Assembly (NCBI GenBank): GCA_963975155.1
Contig: CAXBFG010000003.1
Span: forward strand, 62,001 to 126,000
DNA length: 64,000 nt
Reading direction: 5' to 3'
DNA from: UBA5109 sp963975155
Lineage (GTDB): Bacteria; Pseudomonadota; Gammaproteobacteria; Pseudomonadales; Pseudohongiellaceae
The translations under genes were made by a program, and so were the position numbers. Positions 42,023-51,493 of this stretch are shown here, in pieces. Position 1 is the stretch's first letter; the number at the start of each line of letters is the position of its first letter. The notes beneath the pieces were generated by a model that saw nothing but the letters and a program-made list of their open reading frames with translations, did no database searches and was not told the origin of the DNA.

Positions 42023-42155
42023 GGGTTGTGGAAGTTTTTTATAAGCGTTAGGAAGGCAGTTTTCAAGAGCTTCGTAATTCTTATTCATAGTAATACAAAG
42101 ACGATAACAGCAAACGAATATCTTAGAAAAATTACATTATAGGAAGGCTTTGAAC

Positions 42156-42656
42156 ATGGCAGATAAAAAAGATCAAGCAACAGAGCAGGCTGCAAACCAG
42201 GAAAATGCTCCGGCGGTAAAATTTCTTATCCAGAGAATTTATGTGAAAGATTCTTCTTTCGAGGCTCCTGGCGCTCCTGGAATATTTCGTGCACCCTACA
42301 AGCCATCTGTAAGTTTTAATATGAATACCAAAACTTCCAATTTTGATGCATCGTTTTACGAAGTAATTCTGACTTTGACTGCCGAAGTTAAAAATGCCGA
42401 AGATAATGTGTTATACATTGCTGAAGTACAGCAGGCCGGTATTTTCGATATTGAAGGGATTGAGAAAGACGACTTAGCACGTGTATTGCATACTACCTGT
42501 CCGAACATATTATATCCTTATGCCAGAGAGAGCATCGACAATCTCGCCAGTAAAGGCAGTTTTCCCACACTGATGTTGGCTCCGGTAAATTTTGATTCTG
42601 CTTATGAGCAGGCCTTACAACAAAAAGCCACTCAAGAAGCTGAAAAGAAAAGCTGA
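42156..42656 (+). CDS. secB: Protein-export chaperone SecB
   Basis: Cytoplasmic tetrameric chaperone that holds presecretory proteins unfolded and hands them to SecA. The 166 residues show the family pattern VKFLIQRIYVKDSSFEAPGAP, VEVILTLTAEV-like YEVILTLTAEVK, and LARVLHTTCPNILYPYARE. Start ATG 42156 is preferred because AGGAAGG lies eight bases before it; the open frame extends two codons to a TTG. A dyad GCGAG/CTCGC follows it at about 42670-42691 and could end transcription against convergent trmL, but there is no T-run. Confidence 0.96.
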   Translation: MADKKDQATEQAANQENAPAVKFLIQRIYVKDSSFEAPGAPGIFRAPYKPSVSFNMNTKTSNFDASFYEVILTLTAEVKNAEDNVLYIAEVQQAGIFDIEGIEKDDLARVLHTTCPNILYPYARESIDNLASKGSFPTLMLAPVNFDSAYEQALQQKATQEAEKKS

Positions 42657-42698
42657 TTCCTGTAACTGCGAGCGGGTCCCGGGACTCGCTACAGCTTG

Positions 42699-43169
42699 CT
42701 AAGATGAAGCTGCAGCTTCAAAACCAGATTGACGCCAGGCTTCATAAACTGCAATAGCTACTGTGTTGGAAAGATTCAGGCTTCTGCTGTTTTTCTGCAT
42801 CGGGATAAGCAGTAATTCCTGAATCGATTTGCTCATCCTGATTTCTTCAGGTAGCCCTCTGGTTTCCGGACCAAACAAAAGATAGTCTCCACTGGCAAAT
42901 ACAGCATCCGTGTAATTTTTAGTGCTTTTCGTACTGAATGCAAAAATATTTCCTGATTCTTTTTTTGCTAAAAAATCCTGCCAGGAAGAATAAGTCAGTA
43001 AAGTACTGAATTCGTGATAATCGAGTCCGGCGCGGCGCAGTTGTTTTTCGTCTAATGAGAAACCTAGTGGTTCAATCAGGTGCAACTGACAACCGGTATT
43101 GCTGGCAAGCCTGATAATGTTTCCCGTATTTGGAGGAATTTCAGGCTCAAACAATACGATGTTAAACAT
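42699..43169 (-). CDS. trmL: tRNA (cytidine(34)-2'-O)-methyltransferase TrmL
   Basis: A SPOUT-family methyltransferase that modifies the wobble base of leucine tRNAs. The 156-residue protein begins MFNIVLFEPEIPPNTGNIIR and has the trefoil-knot elements LLFGPETRGLPEEI and LLIPMQKNSRSLNLSNTVAI, the defining motifs. It is the size of E. coli TrmL/YibK. It follows ntrC on the same strand by 23 bases; convergent with secB. Confidence 0.96.
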   Translation of the reverse strand: MFNIVLFEPEIPPNTGNIIRLASNTGCQLHLIEPLGFSLDEKQLRRAGLDYHEFSTLLTYSSWQDFLAKKESGNIFAFSTKSTKNYTDAVFASGDYLLFGPETRGLPEEIRMSKSIQELLLIPMQKNSRSLNLSNTVAIAVYEAWRQSGFEAAASS

Positions 43170-43192
43170 AAAGCTGGGTAGAGAGCATGCAA

Positions 43193-44617
43193 CTAATCTT
43201 CTTCATCTTCATTAACCGAGTTCAGGCCGAGTTCTTTTATTTTTCGCGTCAATGTATTTCTTCCCCAGCCCAATAATTCCGATGCATCCCGCTTTCTGCC
43301 GCCACTGTGTTTGAGTGCAACTTCGATCATGCATTTTTCAAAAATAGGGGTGGCTTGTTGCAGAATGCCGGTATGCCCCAGATTGAGTTCCTGATCGGCC
43401 CAGTTTTTTAAAGTTTGTGCCCAGTTTCCCGAAACAGCTCCCTGGCTATCAGGCTTTAGAAATTCTTCGGGCAAATCGTTAATGAAAACTTCCCGGCCTG
43501 GAGCCATAACAGTTATCCAGCTGCAAAAATTTTCTAATTGCCTGACGTTGCCTGGCCAGCTCAAACCAGTTAAATACTTTATCGTATCAGGCCTGATGAC
43601 TTTGGTGGCCACGTTCATCTGTTGGGCCGCTTTTTGTAAAAAATGTTCCATTAATGCCGGAATATCTTCTCTGCGTTCTGCTAGTTTGGGCAAATGTATT
43701 GGTATGACATTGAGTCGGTGGTAAAGATCCTCGCGGAACAAATGCTCGCGTACACGTTCCTGTAAATTTTGGTGGGTTGCTGCAATAATTCTCACATTGG
43801 CTTTGATCGGGCTTAAGCCGCCGACGCGAAAAAATTCTCCATCTGATAGCACACGCAAAAGACGGGTTTGCGTTTCCATTGGCATATCGCCAATTTCATC
43901 CAGGAATAATGTTCCCCCATCTGCTTGTTCGAAACGTCCGATGCGTTGTTGTGTGGCACCGGTAAAAGCACCCTTTTCATGTCCGAATAATTCGGACTCA
44001 ATTAAATCTTTGGGGATTGCCGCAACGTTTAAAGGGATATAGGATTTATCAGATCTTGGGCTATGTCTGTGTAGTGCTTGAGCAACCAGCTCTTTTCCGG
44101 TTCCGGACTCGCCTTTAATCAGCACCGTAATATTTGAATGAGCCAGTCGGCCAATGGAACGAAAAACTTCCTGCATGGCCGGAGCTTCACCAATTATTTC
44201 TTTAGCCTTAATTTCAGGTGCAATATTTGCATTACCTTTATGCTCTCTGGAATGTTTAACCGCACGTTCAGCAACGGCCACGGCATCGCTTACATCAAAT
44301 GGCTTGGGTAAATATTCAAATGCTCCTCGCTCATAGGACTTAACTGCGCTGCTTAAATCGGAATGCGCAGTCATTATAATAACGGGTATTTGTGGGTAGT
44401 CATCACCTACCTGAGTCAGGACTTCCAGCCCATCAGTTCCTGGCATGCGAATATCGCTGATTATGGCATCGGGTTGTTTGTTGGCCAGTTTTTCAAGTAG
44501 CGTGTCGCCTGATTCAAAACTCTCAAAACTGAATCCGGCTTTTTCCAGAGACTTTTCCAAAACCCAACGGATCGATCGATCATCATCAACAATCCAGACT
44601 AAACCTTTGTCACTCAT
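43193..44617 (-). CDS. ntrC: Nitrogen regulation response regulator NtrC (GlnG)
   Basis: Sigma-54-dependent activator of nitrogen-starvation genes. The 474 residues have a receiver domain with phospho-acceptor Asp55 (ISDIRMPG), an AAA+ domain with Walker A GESGTGKELVA, the sigma-54 contact loop GAFTGA, and a C-terminal Fis-type helix-turn-helix (ELLGWGRNTLTRKIKELGL). The start ATG overlaps the ntrB stop by 4 bases. It is likely phosphorylated by the NtrB encoded next to it. Confidence 0.96.
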   Translation of the reverse strand: MSDKGLVWIVDDDRSIRWVLEKSLEKAGFSFESFESGDTLLEKLANKQPDAIISDIRMPGTDGLEVLTQVGDDYPQIPVIIMTAHSDLSSAVKSYERGAFEYLPKPFDVSDAVAVAERAVKHSREHKGNANIAPEIKAKEIIGEAPAMQEVFRSIGRLAHSNITVLIKGESGTGKELVAQALHRHSPRSDKSYIPLNVAAIPKDLIESELFGHEKGAFTGATQQRIGRFEQADGGTLFLDEIGDMPMETQTRLLRVLSDGEFFRVGGLSPIKANVRIIAATHQNLQERVREHLFREDLYHRLNVIPIHLPKLAERREDIPALMEHFLQKAAQQMNVATKVIRPDTIKYLTGLSWPGNVRQLENFCSWITVMAPGREVFINDLPEEFLKPDSQGAVSGNWAQTLKNWADQELNLGHTGILQQATPIFEKCMIEVALKHSGGRKRDASELLGWGRNTLTRKIKELGLNSVNEDEED

Positions 44618-45720
44618 AGTTGTTTACCTTCATCGGATAGAGGAATAGACAAAATAAATCTTGTTTGTCCTTCCTGGCTTTCACATTCAATTAAGCCATT
44701 ATGTTGTTTAAGAATAGTCTGGGCTATCGATAGCCCCAGTCCGGTACCTTTGGCTCTGCCAGTGATAAGAGGATAAAAAATTGATTCCATTATTTCCGGG
44801 GGAATGCCCGGGCCATTATCAATGATTTCAATTCTGGCAATTAGTTTATGCATGACTGGCCCGATCGTGGCATGACTGAGTGCGCGAGTTTTTAAAATAA
44901 TCTGCGGAGACTCGTGATTTGATTCCTGTAGCGCCTGCATAGCATTTCGAACAATATTTAAAACCGCCTGAATTAATTGTTCAACGTCTCCTGTGAACTC
45001 TGGAATGCTAGGGTCATAATCACGCACAAAGTGGATGCCGCCCTGGGATTCTGCCTCAATTAACGAACTTACCCGTTCAACAACTTCATGGATATTATGT
45101 TTTGCCAGTACGGGCTTTTTATAGGTACCCGTAAGGCGGTCAACCAAATTAACCAGGCGGTCAGTTTCACTAATGATGACATTGGTATAATCCTGCAAAT
45201 CATCGTTGGGAAGTTCCAGTGCAAGGAGCTGCGCTGCACCACGAATTCCGCCCAAAGGATTTTTAATTTCATGGCCAAGGTTTCTAACCAGCTCGAGGGT
45301 GGTCTCATGATTGGAAATAAGAGTTTCTCCCCGGCTTATGTTGTAGGAGCGGTCGAGCTCCTGTATCTCTATAAGCAGAAAGTCCTGCTCAAGATCATTT
45401 ATTGCCGATACCGAGTAATCGACCAGGAGTTTGCTTTTGTTTGCCAGTACTAGTTGGGTTTTGCGGGCGATGTATGTATTGCCTCCTTTTTGTACATTGC
45501 GAAGTGCTTTCAGTGTGGCTTCAGGGCGATACAGCAGATCACCGATATAGGCATTATGGGAACGCTTATCGCTGGTTTTAAAAAGATCTTCAGCAGCTGG
45601 GTTCAGGTGAAACAGGCAAAAGTCACTATCCAGTACAAGTACTGCTGAAGTGAGGTGATCCAGCAAGCTGGTGTTGAAACTTTCTGTATTCACGCGTTTG
45701 TTTCTTTTCAATTTGGTCAA
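44614..45720 (-). CDS. ntrB: Nitrogen regulation sensor kinase NtrB (GlnL)
   Basis: Soluble histidine kinase/phosphatase controlled by PII. The 368 residues have an N-terminal PAS domain (VLVLDSDFCLFHLNPAAEDLF), a HisKA dimerisation helix with the phosphorylated His in LGHEIKNPLGGIRGAAQ, and the ATPase domain with IDNGPGIP and GTGLGLSI. Membrane segments are absent, as expected. In pseudomonads glnA lies upstream of ntrB; here the 284 upstream bases contain no gene, then thiI is divergent. Confidence 0.95.
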   Translation of the reverse strand: MTKLKRNKRVNTESFNTSLLDHLTSAVLVLDSDFCLFHLNPAAEDLFKTSDKRSHNAYIGDLLYRPEATLKALRNVQKGGNTYIARKTQLVLANKSKLLVDYSVSAINDLEQDFLLIEIQELDRSYNISRGETLISNHETTLELVRNLGHEIKNPLGGIRGAAQLLALELPNDDLQDYTNVIISETDRLVNLVDRLTGTYKKPVLAKHNIHEVVERVSSLIEAESQGGIHFVRDYDPSIPEFTGDVEQLIQAVLNIVRNAMQALQESNHESPQIILKTRALSHATIGPVMHKLIARIEIIDNGPGIPPEIMESIFYPLITGRAKGTGLGLSIAQTILKQHNGLIECESQEGQTRFILSIPLSDEGKQL

Positions 45721-46004
45721 TGGTAGTACCTGAGAGATTCAATGCAGGTTTGAGGCAATATGGCATATGCAAATATTGAACCAGCCTGGGGCAAAAATGA
45801 TGTGTAGACCATAAATCAATGTTTTATTAACAAAGCAAGTTGAGATGATAGCAGTAAATTGCTATAAACGCCCCAAAGTAGTGCATTTATCTTTAATTAA
45901 TCTGCCCTGTGAAAATAAGCCTTTAGTGTCTTTACTGCCAGCCATTGTTATCATGACGCCTAATTTTTTAAACAGCTGGCGCAGAGCCTTCTTAGTAGTA
46001 ATTA

Positions 46005-47468
46005 ATGAAATACCTGCTGAAATATTCTCCAGAAATCTCGATTAAAAGCCGCCCGGTCAGGGCTCGTTTCGTAAAGCAACTTTGTAGAAACCTGAGAATC
46101 CTGCTGCGCAAGATCGATGATCAAATCAGTGTGGATTCCAAATGGGCTTATCTGGAAGTGAACAGCCCTTTTGAGTCAGGCGAACAAAAGACCCGGGTCG
46201 ATGTGGTGTTGGCAGATACGCCAGGAATTTGTTCTATTGCTGAATGCCGTCATTTTTTGCTCGATAAGCTGGAGAATATCTTGCCACCGGTGTTGGAATT
46301 GTACTCCCGGCGTTTGCAGGCAAAGACATTTGCAGTTCGTTGTAAGCGGGCGGGGAAGCATGCTTTTACTTCAGTGGATGTTGAAAAATTTATCGGGGCG
46401 GGCCTGATTCAACAAACTGAAGCCTCAGGGGTCAAGCTTAAAAATCCTGACATCACCGTGAGACTGGAAATACGGGAACAGGACGTTTTTATCGTTGATC
46501 AACTGAAGGATGGTCTTGGAGGCTATCCGCTGGGTACTCAGGACGGTGTGTTATCACTGATTTCAGGCGGCTTTGATTCGGCGGTTTCCAGTTACCTTGC
46601 CATCAGAAGGGGCTTAAAGACCCATTTTTGCTTTTTTAATCTAGGTGGTCTGGAGCATGAGGTTGCAGTCAAGGAAGTGGCTCTGTATTTATGGTTGCGT
46701 TACGGATCAACACATCATGTTAAATTTATCTCAGTACCCTTCGAGGCTGTTGTCGGAGAAATAATCAGCAAAATAGATAACTCCCAGATGGGCGTAGTAC
46801 TTAAACGCATGATGTTAAGAGCTGCCAGCCAGATTGCCGAAGACCATTATCTGGAAGCGCTGGTAACCGGAGAGGCAGTTGCACAGGTTTCCAGCCAGAC
46901 TCTGCCTAATCTGGCGGTCATAGATGAGGTTAGTAAAAAACTGGTATTACGCCCGCTTATTATGAGCGAAAAGCAGGACATCATTGACCTGGCCAGGAAA
47001 ATTGGTACGGAAGAATTCTCCGCAGTAATTCCTGAATATTGTGGTGTAATTTCCATCAAGCCTACCACCAGGGCGCGCCTGCACCGTATTCAACGAGAAG
47101 AAGGGCGCTTTGATTTCTCAGTACTGGATGCGGCCATCAGCGCTGCAAAAGTTTCGTCCATTGACCAGCTTGCCTTCGATAAAGCATCAGAGTCAGCCAA
47201 ATTACTAGAATTAAATACTGTTCCTGAACACGCGGTAGTAATAGATATCCGTCATCCAAATGAAGAAGAACGTGCACCACTTAAACTGGCTGATACTGAA
47301 ATCCAGCTGATTCCCTTCTTTAAATTGAATAGTGCTTTTAAAAGCGGCCAGATGGATACTGCAATCAGATACCTGCTCTATTGCGACAAGGGGATGATGA
47401 GCCGCCTCCATGCCTCGTATTTGCTTGATTCCGGATATCAAAATATTGCTGTCTACAGACCGGGCTGA
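46005..47468 (+). CDS. thiI: tRNA uracil 4-sulfurtransferase ThiI with rhodanese domain
   Basis: Makes 4-thiouridine in tRNA and supplies sulfur for thiamine thiazole. The 487 residues comprise a ferredoxin-like/THUMP N-terminal part, the PP-loop ATP pyrophosphatase SGGFDSAVSSYL near 187, a conserved Cys in EYCGVISIKPTTRA, and a C-terminal rhodanese domain with the persulfide cysteine in YCDKGMMS. The full E. coli-type architecture is present. No TPP riboswitch is visible upstream. The 284 bases between ntrB and thiI contain only weak promoter-like elements. Confidence 0.96.
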   Translation: MKYLLKYSPEISIKSRPVRARFVKQLCRNLRILLRKIDDQISVDSKWAYLEVNSPFESGEQKTRVDVVLADTPGICSIAECRHFLLDKLENILPPVLELYSRRLQAKTFAVRCKRAGKHAFTSVDVEKFIGAGLIQQTEASGVKLKNPDITVRLEIREQDVFIVDQLKDGLGGYPLGTQDGVLSLISGGFDSAVSSYLAIRRGLKTHFCFFNLGGLEHEVAVKEVALYLWLRYGSTHHVKFISVPFEAVVGEIISKIDNSQMGVVLKRMMLRAASQIAEDHYLEALVTGEAVAQVSSQTLPNLAVIDEVSKKLVLRPLIMSEKQDIIDLARKIGTEEFSAVIPEYCGVISIKPTTRARLHRIQREEGRFDFSVLDAAISAAKVSSIDQLAFDKASESAKLLELNTVPEHAVVIDIRHPNEEERAPLKLADTEIQLIPFFKLNSAFKSGQMDTAIRYLLYCDKGMMSRLHASYLLDSGYQNIAVYRPG

Positions 47469-47569
47469 ATTTCAGAGCCCCTGTTGACCTGTATTTAGTG
47501 GTCTGCATGGCCTTCTGCCTGAACTACCGCAATAGATAATGTTTTTCTGCTTTCGGTAAAGCAATCCGC

Positions 47570-47575
47570 TATAAT
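47570..47575 (+). promoter_or_regulatory. Probable minus-10 element of typA
   Basis: A perfect TATAAT sits 39 bases before the GTG start of typA. No good minus-35 is found at 16-18 bases, so the call rests on the minus-10 alone. Confidence 0.4.
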
Positions 47576-47614
47576 GCGCCACATTTTTGCAGCCACTCCA
47601 GTCAGGAAATTATT

Positions 47615-49438
47615 GTGATCGAGAAAATTCGTAATATTGCCATCATTGCCCATGTTGACCATGGCAAAACCACCCTTGTGGATAAATTGCTGGGTCAGTC
47701 AGGAACACTGGAAACACGTGGTAAAGCCGTTGAGCGTGTGATGGATTCCAATGACCAGGAAAAAGAGCGCGGCATCACTATCCTTGCCAAAAACACAGCA
47801 GTTAGTTGGAAAGATTACCGTATTAATATTGTGGATACGCCGGGTCATGCCGATTTTGGTGGCGAAGTTGAACGCGTATTATCCATGGTCGACAGTGTTT
47901 TACTGCTCGTAGACGCTGTTGATGGTCCAATGCCACAAACCCGTTTTGTTACTCAAAAAGCCTTTGCCAGAGGTTTAAAACCGATTGTTGTCATAAACAA
48001 GGTGGATCGGGAAGGGGCGCGACCGGACTGGGTCTTGAATGAAGTCTTTGACCTCTTTGATCGTCTGGGTGCTACTGATGAACAACTGGATTTCCCGGTT
48101 ATCTACGCCTCGGCTCTTAACGGAGTTGCTGGTAATGATGCAAATAATCTCGAGGCTGACATGACACCCTTATTCCAGCTGATTGTGGACAAAGTTCCGC
48201 CACCCGAGGTTGAGTTAAATGGCACTTTGCAAATGCAGATTTCAGCACTGGATTATTCTTCTTATGTAGGTGTTATTGGTGTTGGCAGGGTCACTCGTGG
48301 TGAAGTGAGAAATGGCATGCAGGTTGTGCTGATCGATATTGAAGGCAAGAAACGCAAAGCGAAAATAGGGCAGGTTAAAAGTTACATGGGACTGGAGCGC
48401 ATTGATGTTGAATCGGCTGCAGCCGGCGATATCATTTGTATTACCGGCATCGAGAATCTGAATATATCCGATACCATTTGTGATCCCGATAATGTAGAGG
48501 CCTTACCCCCGCTTACCGTAGATGAACCAACTGTAACAATGACCTTTCAGGTAAATGATTCCCCCTTCGCGGGTTTGGAAGGAAAATATGTAACCAGTCG
48601 AAATATTGCCGAACGCCTTGAACAGGAACTGATTCATAACGTAGCCCTAAGAGTTGAAAAAGGAGCGACGGCCGATAAATTTATTGTATCGGGTCGCGGG
48701 GAGTTACATCTCTCAGTCCTAATTGAAACAATGCGACGGGAAGGTTTTGAATTAGCCGTTTCAAGACCCCAGGTTGTCGTCAAGGAAATTGACGGCGTTA
48801 AACATGAGCCCTATGAAGTGCTGGTTCTGGATGTTGATGAAGAACATCAGGGCGCTGTGATTGAAGAACTCGGCAAACGGAAAGCAGAAATGCAGGATAT
48901 GGTTTCTGATAACAAGGGCCGTATGAGAATCACTTTTATTATTCCTACCCGCGGCCTGATTGGGTTCAGAACCATGTTTTTAGGTATGACTTCCGGCACC
49001 GGAATTATGACACACATCTTTGATCATTATGGTCCATTTAAGGAAGGCGATATTGCCAAGCGCAACCGTGGTGTACTGGTCTCGATGGTTAAAGGAAAAA
49101 CATTAGCCTATGCTCTCTTTACATTGCAGGAGAGAGGACGATTATTTGTCGATCCGGCTGTTGAAGTGTATGAAGGCATGATTGTCGGTTTGCATAGTCG
49201 TGAAAATGATCTGGCTGTTAATCCAACGAAAGCAAAGCAGCTGACCAATATTCGCGCAGCGGGAACTGATGAAAATTTAATTTTAACAACTCCGATCCGC
49301 CATAGTCTTGAACAGGCCATGGAGTTTATTGAAGGTGATGAGCTTGTTGAAATCACTCCTTTGAGTATCCGGCTGCGTAAAATGTATCTGACAGAAAATG
49401 AGCGCAAGCGTATGTCTCGTGGTTCTGATCGGGGATAG
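47615..49438 (+). CDS. typA: Ribosome-associated translational GTPase TypA/BipA
   Basis: EF-G-like GTPase that helps 50S assembly and growth under cold or stress. The 607 residues have G1 AHVDHGKTTLVDK, switch II DTPGHADFGGEVER, NKVD in VINKVDREGARP, and the C-terminal BipA-specific domain with GLIGFRTMFLGMTSGTGIM. The start is GTG 47615, after a CAGGAAA ribosome site. dtd follows after 33 bases; the pair may be co-transcribed. Confidence 0.97.
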   Translation: MIEKIRNIAIIAHVDHGKTTLVDKLLGQSGTLETRGKAVERVMDSNDQEKERGITILAKNTAVSWKDYRINIVDTPGHADFGGEVERVLSMVDSVLLLVDAVDGPMPQTRFVTQKAFARGLKPIVVINKVDREGARPDWVLNEVFDLFDRLGATDEQLDFPVIYASALNGVAGNDANNLEADMTPLFQLIVDKVPPPEVELNGTLQMQISALDYSSYVGVIGVGRVTRGEVRNGMQVVLIDIEGKKRKAKIGQVKSYMGLERIDVESAAAGDIICITGIENLNISDTICDPDNVEALPPLTVDEPTVTMTFQVNDSPFAGLEGKYVTSRNIAERLEQELIHNVALRVEKGATADKFIVSGRGELHLSVLIETMRREGFELAVSRPQVVVKEIDGVKHEPYEVLVLDVDEEHQGAVIEELGKRKAEMQDMVSDNKGRMRITFIIPTRGLIGFRTMFLGMTSGTGIMTHIFDHYGPFKEGDIAKRNRGVLVSMVKGKTLAYALFTLQERGRLFVDPAVEVYEGMIVGLHSRENDLAVNPTKAKQLTNIRAAGTDENLILTTPIRHSLEQAMEFIEGDELVEITPLSIRLRKMYLTENERKRMSRGSDRG

Positions 49439-49471
49439 TATAAATTACGGCTGAGTATCAACTATTTCACT

Positions 49472-49909
49472 ATGCTAGCTTTAATACAAAGAGTCAGTTC
49501 GGCTTTTGTTGAAGTAGATAACAAAAGCATTGGGAGGATAGGCAAAGGTCTCCTGGTTTTTCTTGGTATTGAGAAAGACGATACCAGGGAAAACGCTGAT
49601 CTACTGTTAAAGAAGATTCTGGCGTATCGTGTTTTTTCCGACCATGAAGATAAAATGAATCTTAGTGTCTGCGATATCGAAGGTGGTCTGTTGATCGTTT
49701 CTCAATTCACTCTAGCAGCAGACACCTCCAGCGGTTTGCGACCAAGTTTTTCAGCGGCAAAGAATCCGCAAGAAGCAGAAACTCTCTATCATTATTTTGT
49801 TGGGCAGGCTGAAAGCCGGCACCCTGATGTGGCATGTGGTGAGTTTGCTGCGGATATGCAGGTGAGCCTGGTCAATGATGGGCCGGCAACCTTTCTGCTT
49901 AAGAGTTAG
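49472..49909 (+). CDS. dtd: D-aminoacyl-tRNA deacylase Dtd
   Basis: Hydrolyses D-aminoacyl-tRNAs (and Gly-tRNA-Ala mischarging), protecting translation. The 145 residues begin MLALIQRVSSAFVEV and carry the two signature segments SQFTLAADTSSGLRPSFS and NDGPATFLLKS, the latter with the cross-subunit Gly-cisPro-like region. Full length. It lies after typA on the same strand; tatC is convergent 14 bases away without a clear terminator. Confidence 0.95.
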   Translation: MLALIQRVSSAFVEVDNKSIGRIGKGLLVFLGIEKDDTRENADLLLKKILAYRVFSDHEDKMNLSVCDIEGGLLIVSQFTLAADTSSGLRPSFSAAKNPQEAETLYHYFVGQAESRHPDVACGEFAADMQVSLVNDGPATFLLKS

Positions 49910-49923
49910 GGTCGGGATTAAAG

Positions 49924-50733
49924 CTAGCTGTCTTTAGGGGCAACATTTTCTTCTTTGTCGGTTTTCCCTTCTGCATCACTTTCTTCGCTTGCAGGTTCTT
50001 CTTCATCAGTGGTGTAGAATATTCTGCCGGCAATCACCCCGGCTTCAAATAACATCCACATGGGAATAGCCAGCATTGACTGTGAAAAGGGGTCGGCCGG
50101 AGTAAGCAACATGCCTGCAACGAAGCAACCGATAACAACATAGGGTCTTTTTTCAGTCAGTTTCTTTGGTGTAGTCGCTCCGGAAATAATTAACAATACT
50201 GTTGCAATAGGGATTTCAAAAGTAAGGCCAAAAGCAAAAAACATAAGCAGGACGAAATTCAGGTATTCGGTAATATCCGTCATGATAGCGACGTCTTCAG
50301 GCCCTACCGAGGTGAAGAAGCTGAAGATAAAGCCTAGTACCACATAATAGGAGAATGCGATTCCCAGATAAAAAAGCAAGACACTTGAAACCAGAATAGG
50401 AAAAGCAATTTTTATTTCGTTTTTGTAGAGTCCAGGAGCGATAAAGGCCCAGAGTTGATGCAATAAAAATGGGACGGCTATAAAAACAGCAGTAAAAAAA
50501 GTCAGTTTAAAGGGTGCAAAAAATGGTGAAGTGACCTGAGTGGCAATCATTTCCGCACCTTCCGGCAGAACATCTATTAAAGGCGACGCCACGAAAGTGT
50601 AAATTTCATTTGAAAATGGGAACAGGCACAGAAAAATTGCTAACACGACCAACAGGCAGCGCATGATACGATCACGCAATTCGATCAAATGCGAAATAAG
50701 CGGTTGTTCTTTAGGGTCTGTTTCGTGAGCCAT
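49924..50733 (-). CDS. tatC: Twin-arginine translocase subunit TatC
   Basis: Membrane receptor for twin-arginine signal peptides. The 269-residue protein has the N-terminal PLISHLIELRDRIMRCLLV, six hydrophobic segments, and FGLTFEIPIATVLL in the fourth helix region, all conserved in TatC. The C-terminal tail is acidic (Asp/Glu/Lys-rich), a lineage feature. It is the last gene of tatABC, 23 bases from tatB. The Tat pathway is needed for the island SoxC-like molybdoenzyme. Confidence 0.96.
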   Translation of the reverse strand: MAHETDPKEQPLISHLIELRDRIMRCLLVVLAIFLCLFPFSNEIYTFVASPLIDVLPEGAEMIATQVTSPFFAPFKLTFFTAVFIAVPFLLHQLWAFIAPGLYKNEIKIAFPILVSSVLLFYLGIAFSYYVVLGFIFSFFTSVGPEDVAIMTDITEYLNFVLLMFFAFGLTFEIPIATVLLIISGATTPKKLTEKRPYVVIGCFVAGMLLTPADPFSQSMLAIPMWMLFEAGVIAGRIFYTTDEEEPASEESDAEGKTDKEENVAPKDS

Positions 50734-50756
50734 AAGCTATCTTACTGATTTATTGT

Positions 50757-51161
50757 TTAGTCAGTTTTATTATCAGGGTTATCAGTAATTGTTTTTTCTT
50801 CGCTACTTGAGTCGATAGCTTTTTCAGCAGATTCAGTTTTACCACTATTTAATATTTGTTGCTTCAGATCAAGATTTTGTTTCAGTCCATCAGTGCTTTT
50901 TTTGGCTGATTCTATAGTGTCGGTAAAATGTTTTTTGCTTTCATTGAATTTTTCCATAATGGCTTCATTACGTAACTGCCGGCGAATATCATCGGCGCCG
51001 ACTTCTTTTTCAATATCTCGTTTAATATTATCGAAACTGCGACGGAAACGACCAATCCAAAGGGCCATTGTTCGTATGGCGCCAGGCAGTTTATCTGGCC
51101 CGAGAATTAACAGGCCAACCACGCCAATCACTAAAATTTCAAAAAAGCCTACGCCAGTCAT
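50757..51161 (-). CDS. tatB: Twin-arginine translocase subunit TatB
   Basis: A 134-residue protein with one N-terminal membrane helix (FFEILVIGVVGLLILGPDKLP, including the TatB Glu and the Gly-Pro hinge), an amphipathic helix and a charged tail. Partners with TatC to bind Tat substrates. The conserved VIGVVGLLILGPDKLP distinguishes it from TatA. It lies 18 bases after tatA. Confidence 0.94.
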   Translation of the reverse strand: MTGVGFFEILVIGVVGLLILGPDKLPGAIRTMALWIGRFRRSFDNIKRDIEKEVGADDIRRQLRNEAIMEKFNESKKHFTDTIESAKKSTDGLKQNLDLKQQILNSGKTESAEKAIDSSSEEKTITDNPDNKTD

Positions 51162-51179
51162 GAAGAAGCCTTATAAAAA

Positions 51180-51425
51180 TTATGACTTGTTATTTTCTTC
51201 AACTTTTTCAGCTTTTACATCAAAGGTATCACCTTCATCCTCTTCGCTGATCTGAGCCTGAGTTGTATTCTTGTCTTTGGGTTCCTCATCCATCGCTGAT
51301 TTAAAACCCTTGATGGCTCCGCCCAAATCAGATCCAAGATTTTTGAGTTTCTTGGTGCCGAACACCAGTAAAATAATGACCAGAACAATTATCAGTTGCC
51401 AAATTCCAATTCCGCCGAATCCCAT
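51180..51425 (-). CDS. tatA: Twin-arginine translocase subunit TatA
   Basis: An 81-residue protein that forms the translocation pore: GIWQLIIVLVIILLVFGTKK with the FGTKKL hinge, then LGSDLGGAIKGFKSAM as the amphipathic helix, and an acidic tail. Start ATG 51425. First tat gene, with a 68-base gap to hisE upstream, where a promoter could lie. Confidence 0.95.
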   Translation of the reverse strand: MGFGGIGIWQLIIVLVIILLVFGTKKLKNLGSDLGGAIKGFKSAMDEEPKDKNTTQAQISEEDEGDTFDVKAEKVEENNKS

Positions 51426-51493
51426 ATTATTCTCCCGCTAAGCGTAAGTAATGATTGATATTTTTTGCATGTTTATGTGTGCATTGTAGCCTT

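Noticed and set aside
45721..46004. Sigma-54 promoter left behind by a lost glnA
   Set aside because: No TGGCAC-N5-TTGCA-like match was found that fits the consensus spacing.
45845..46045. 66-codon open frame before thiI
   Set aside because: Overlaps the thiI start in another frame and has no recognisable features.
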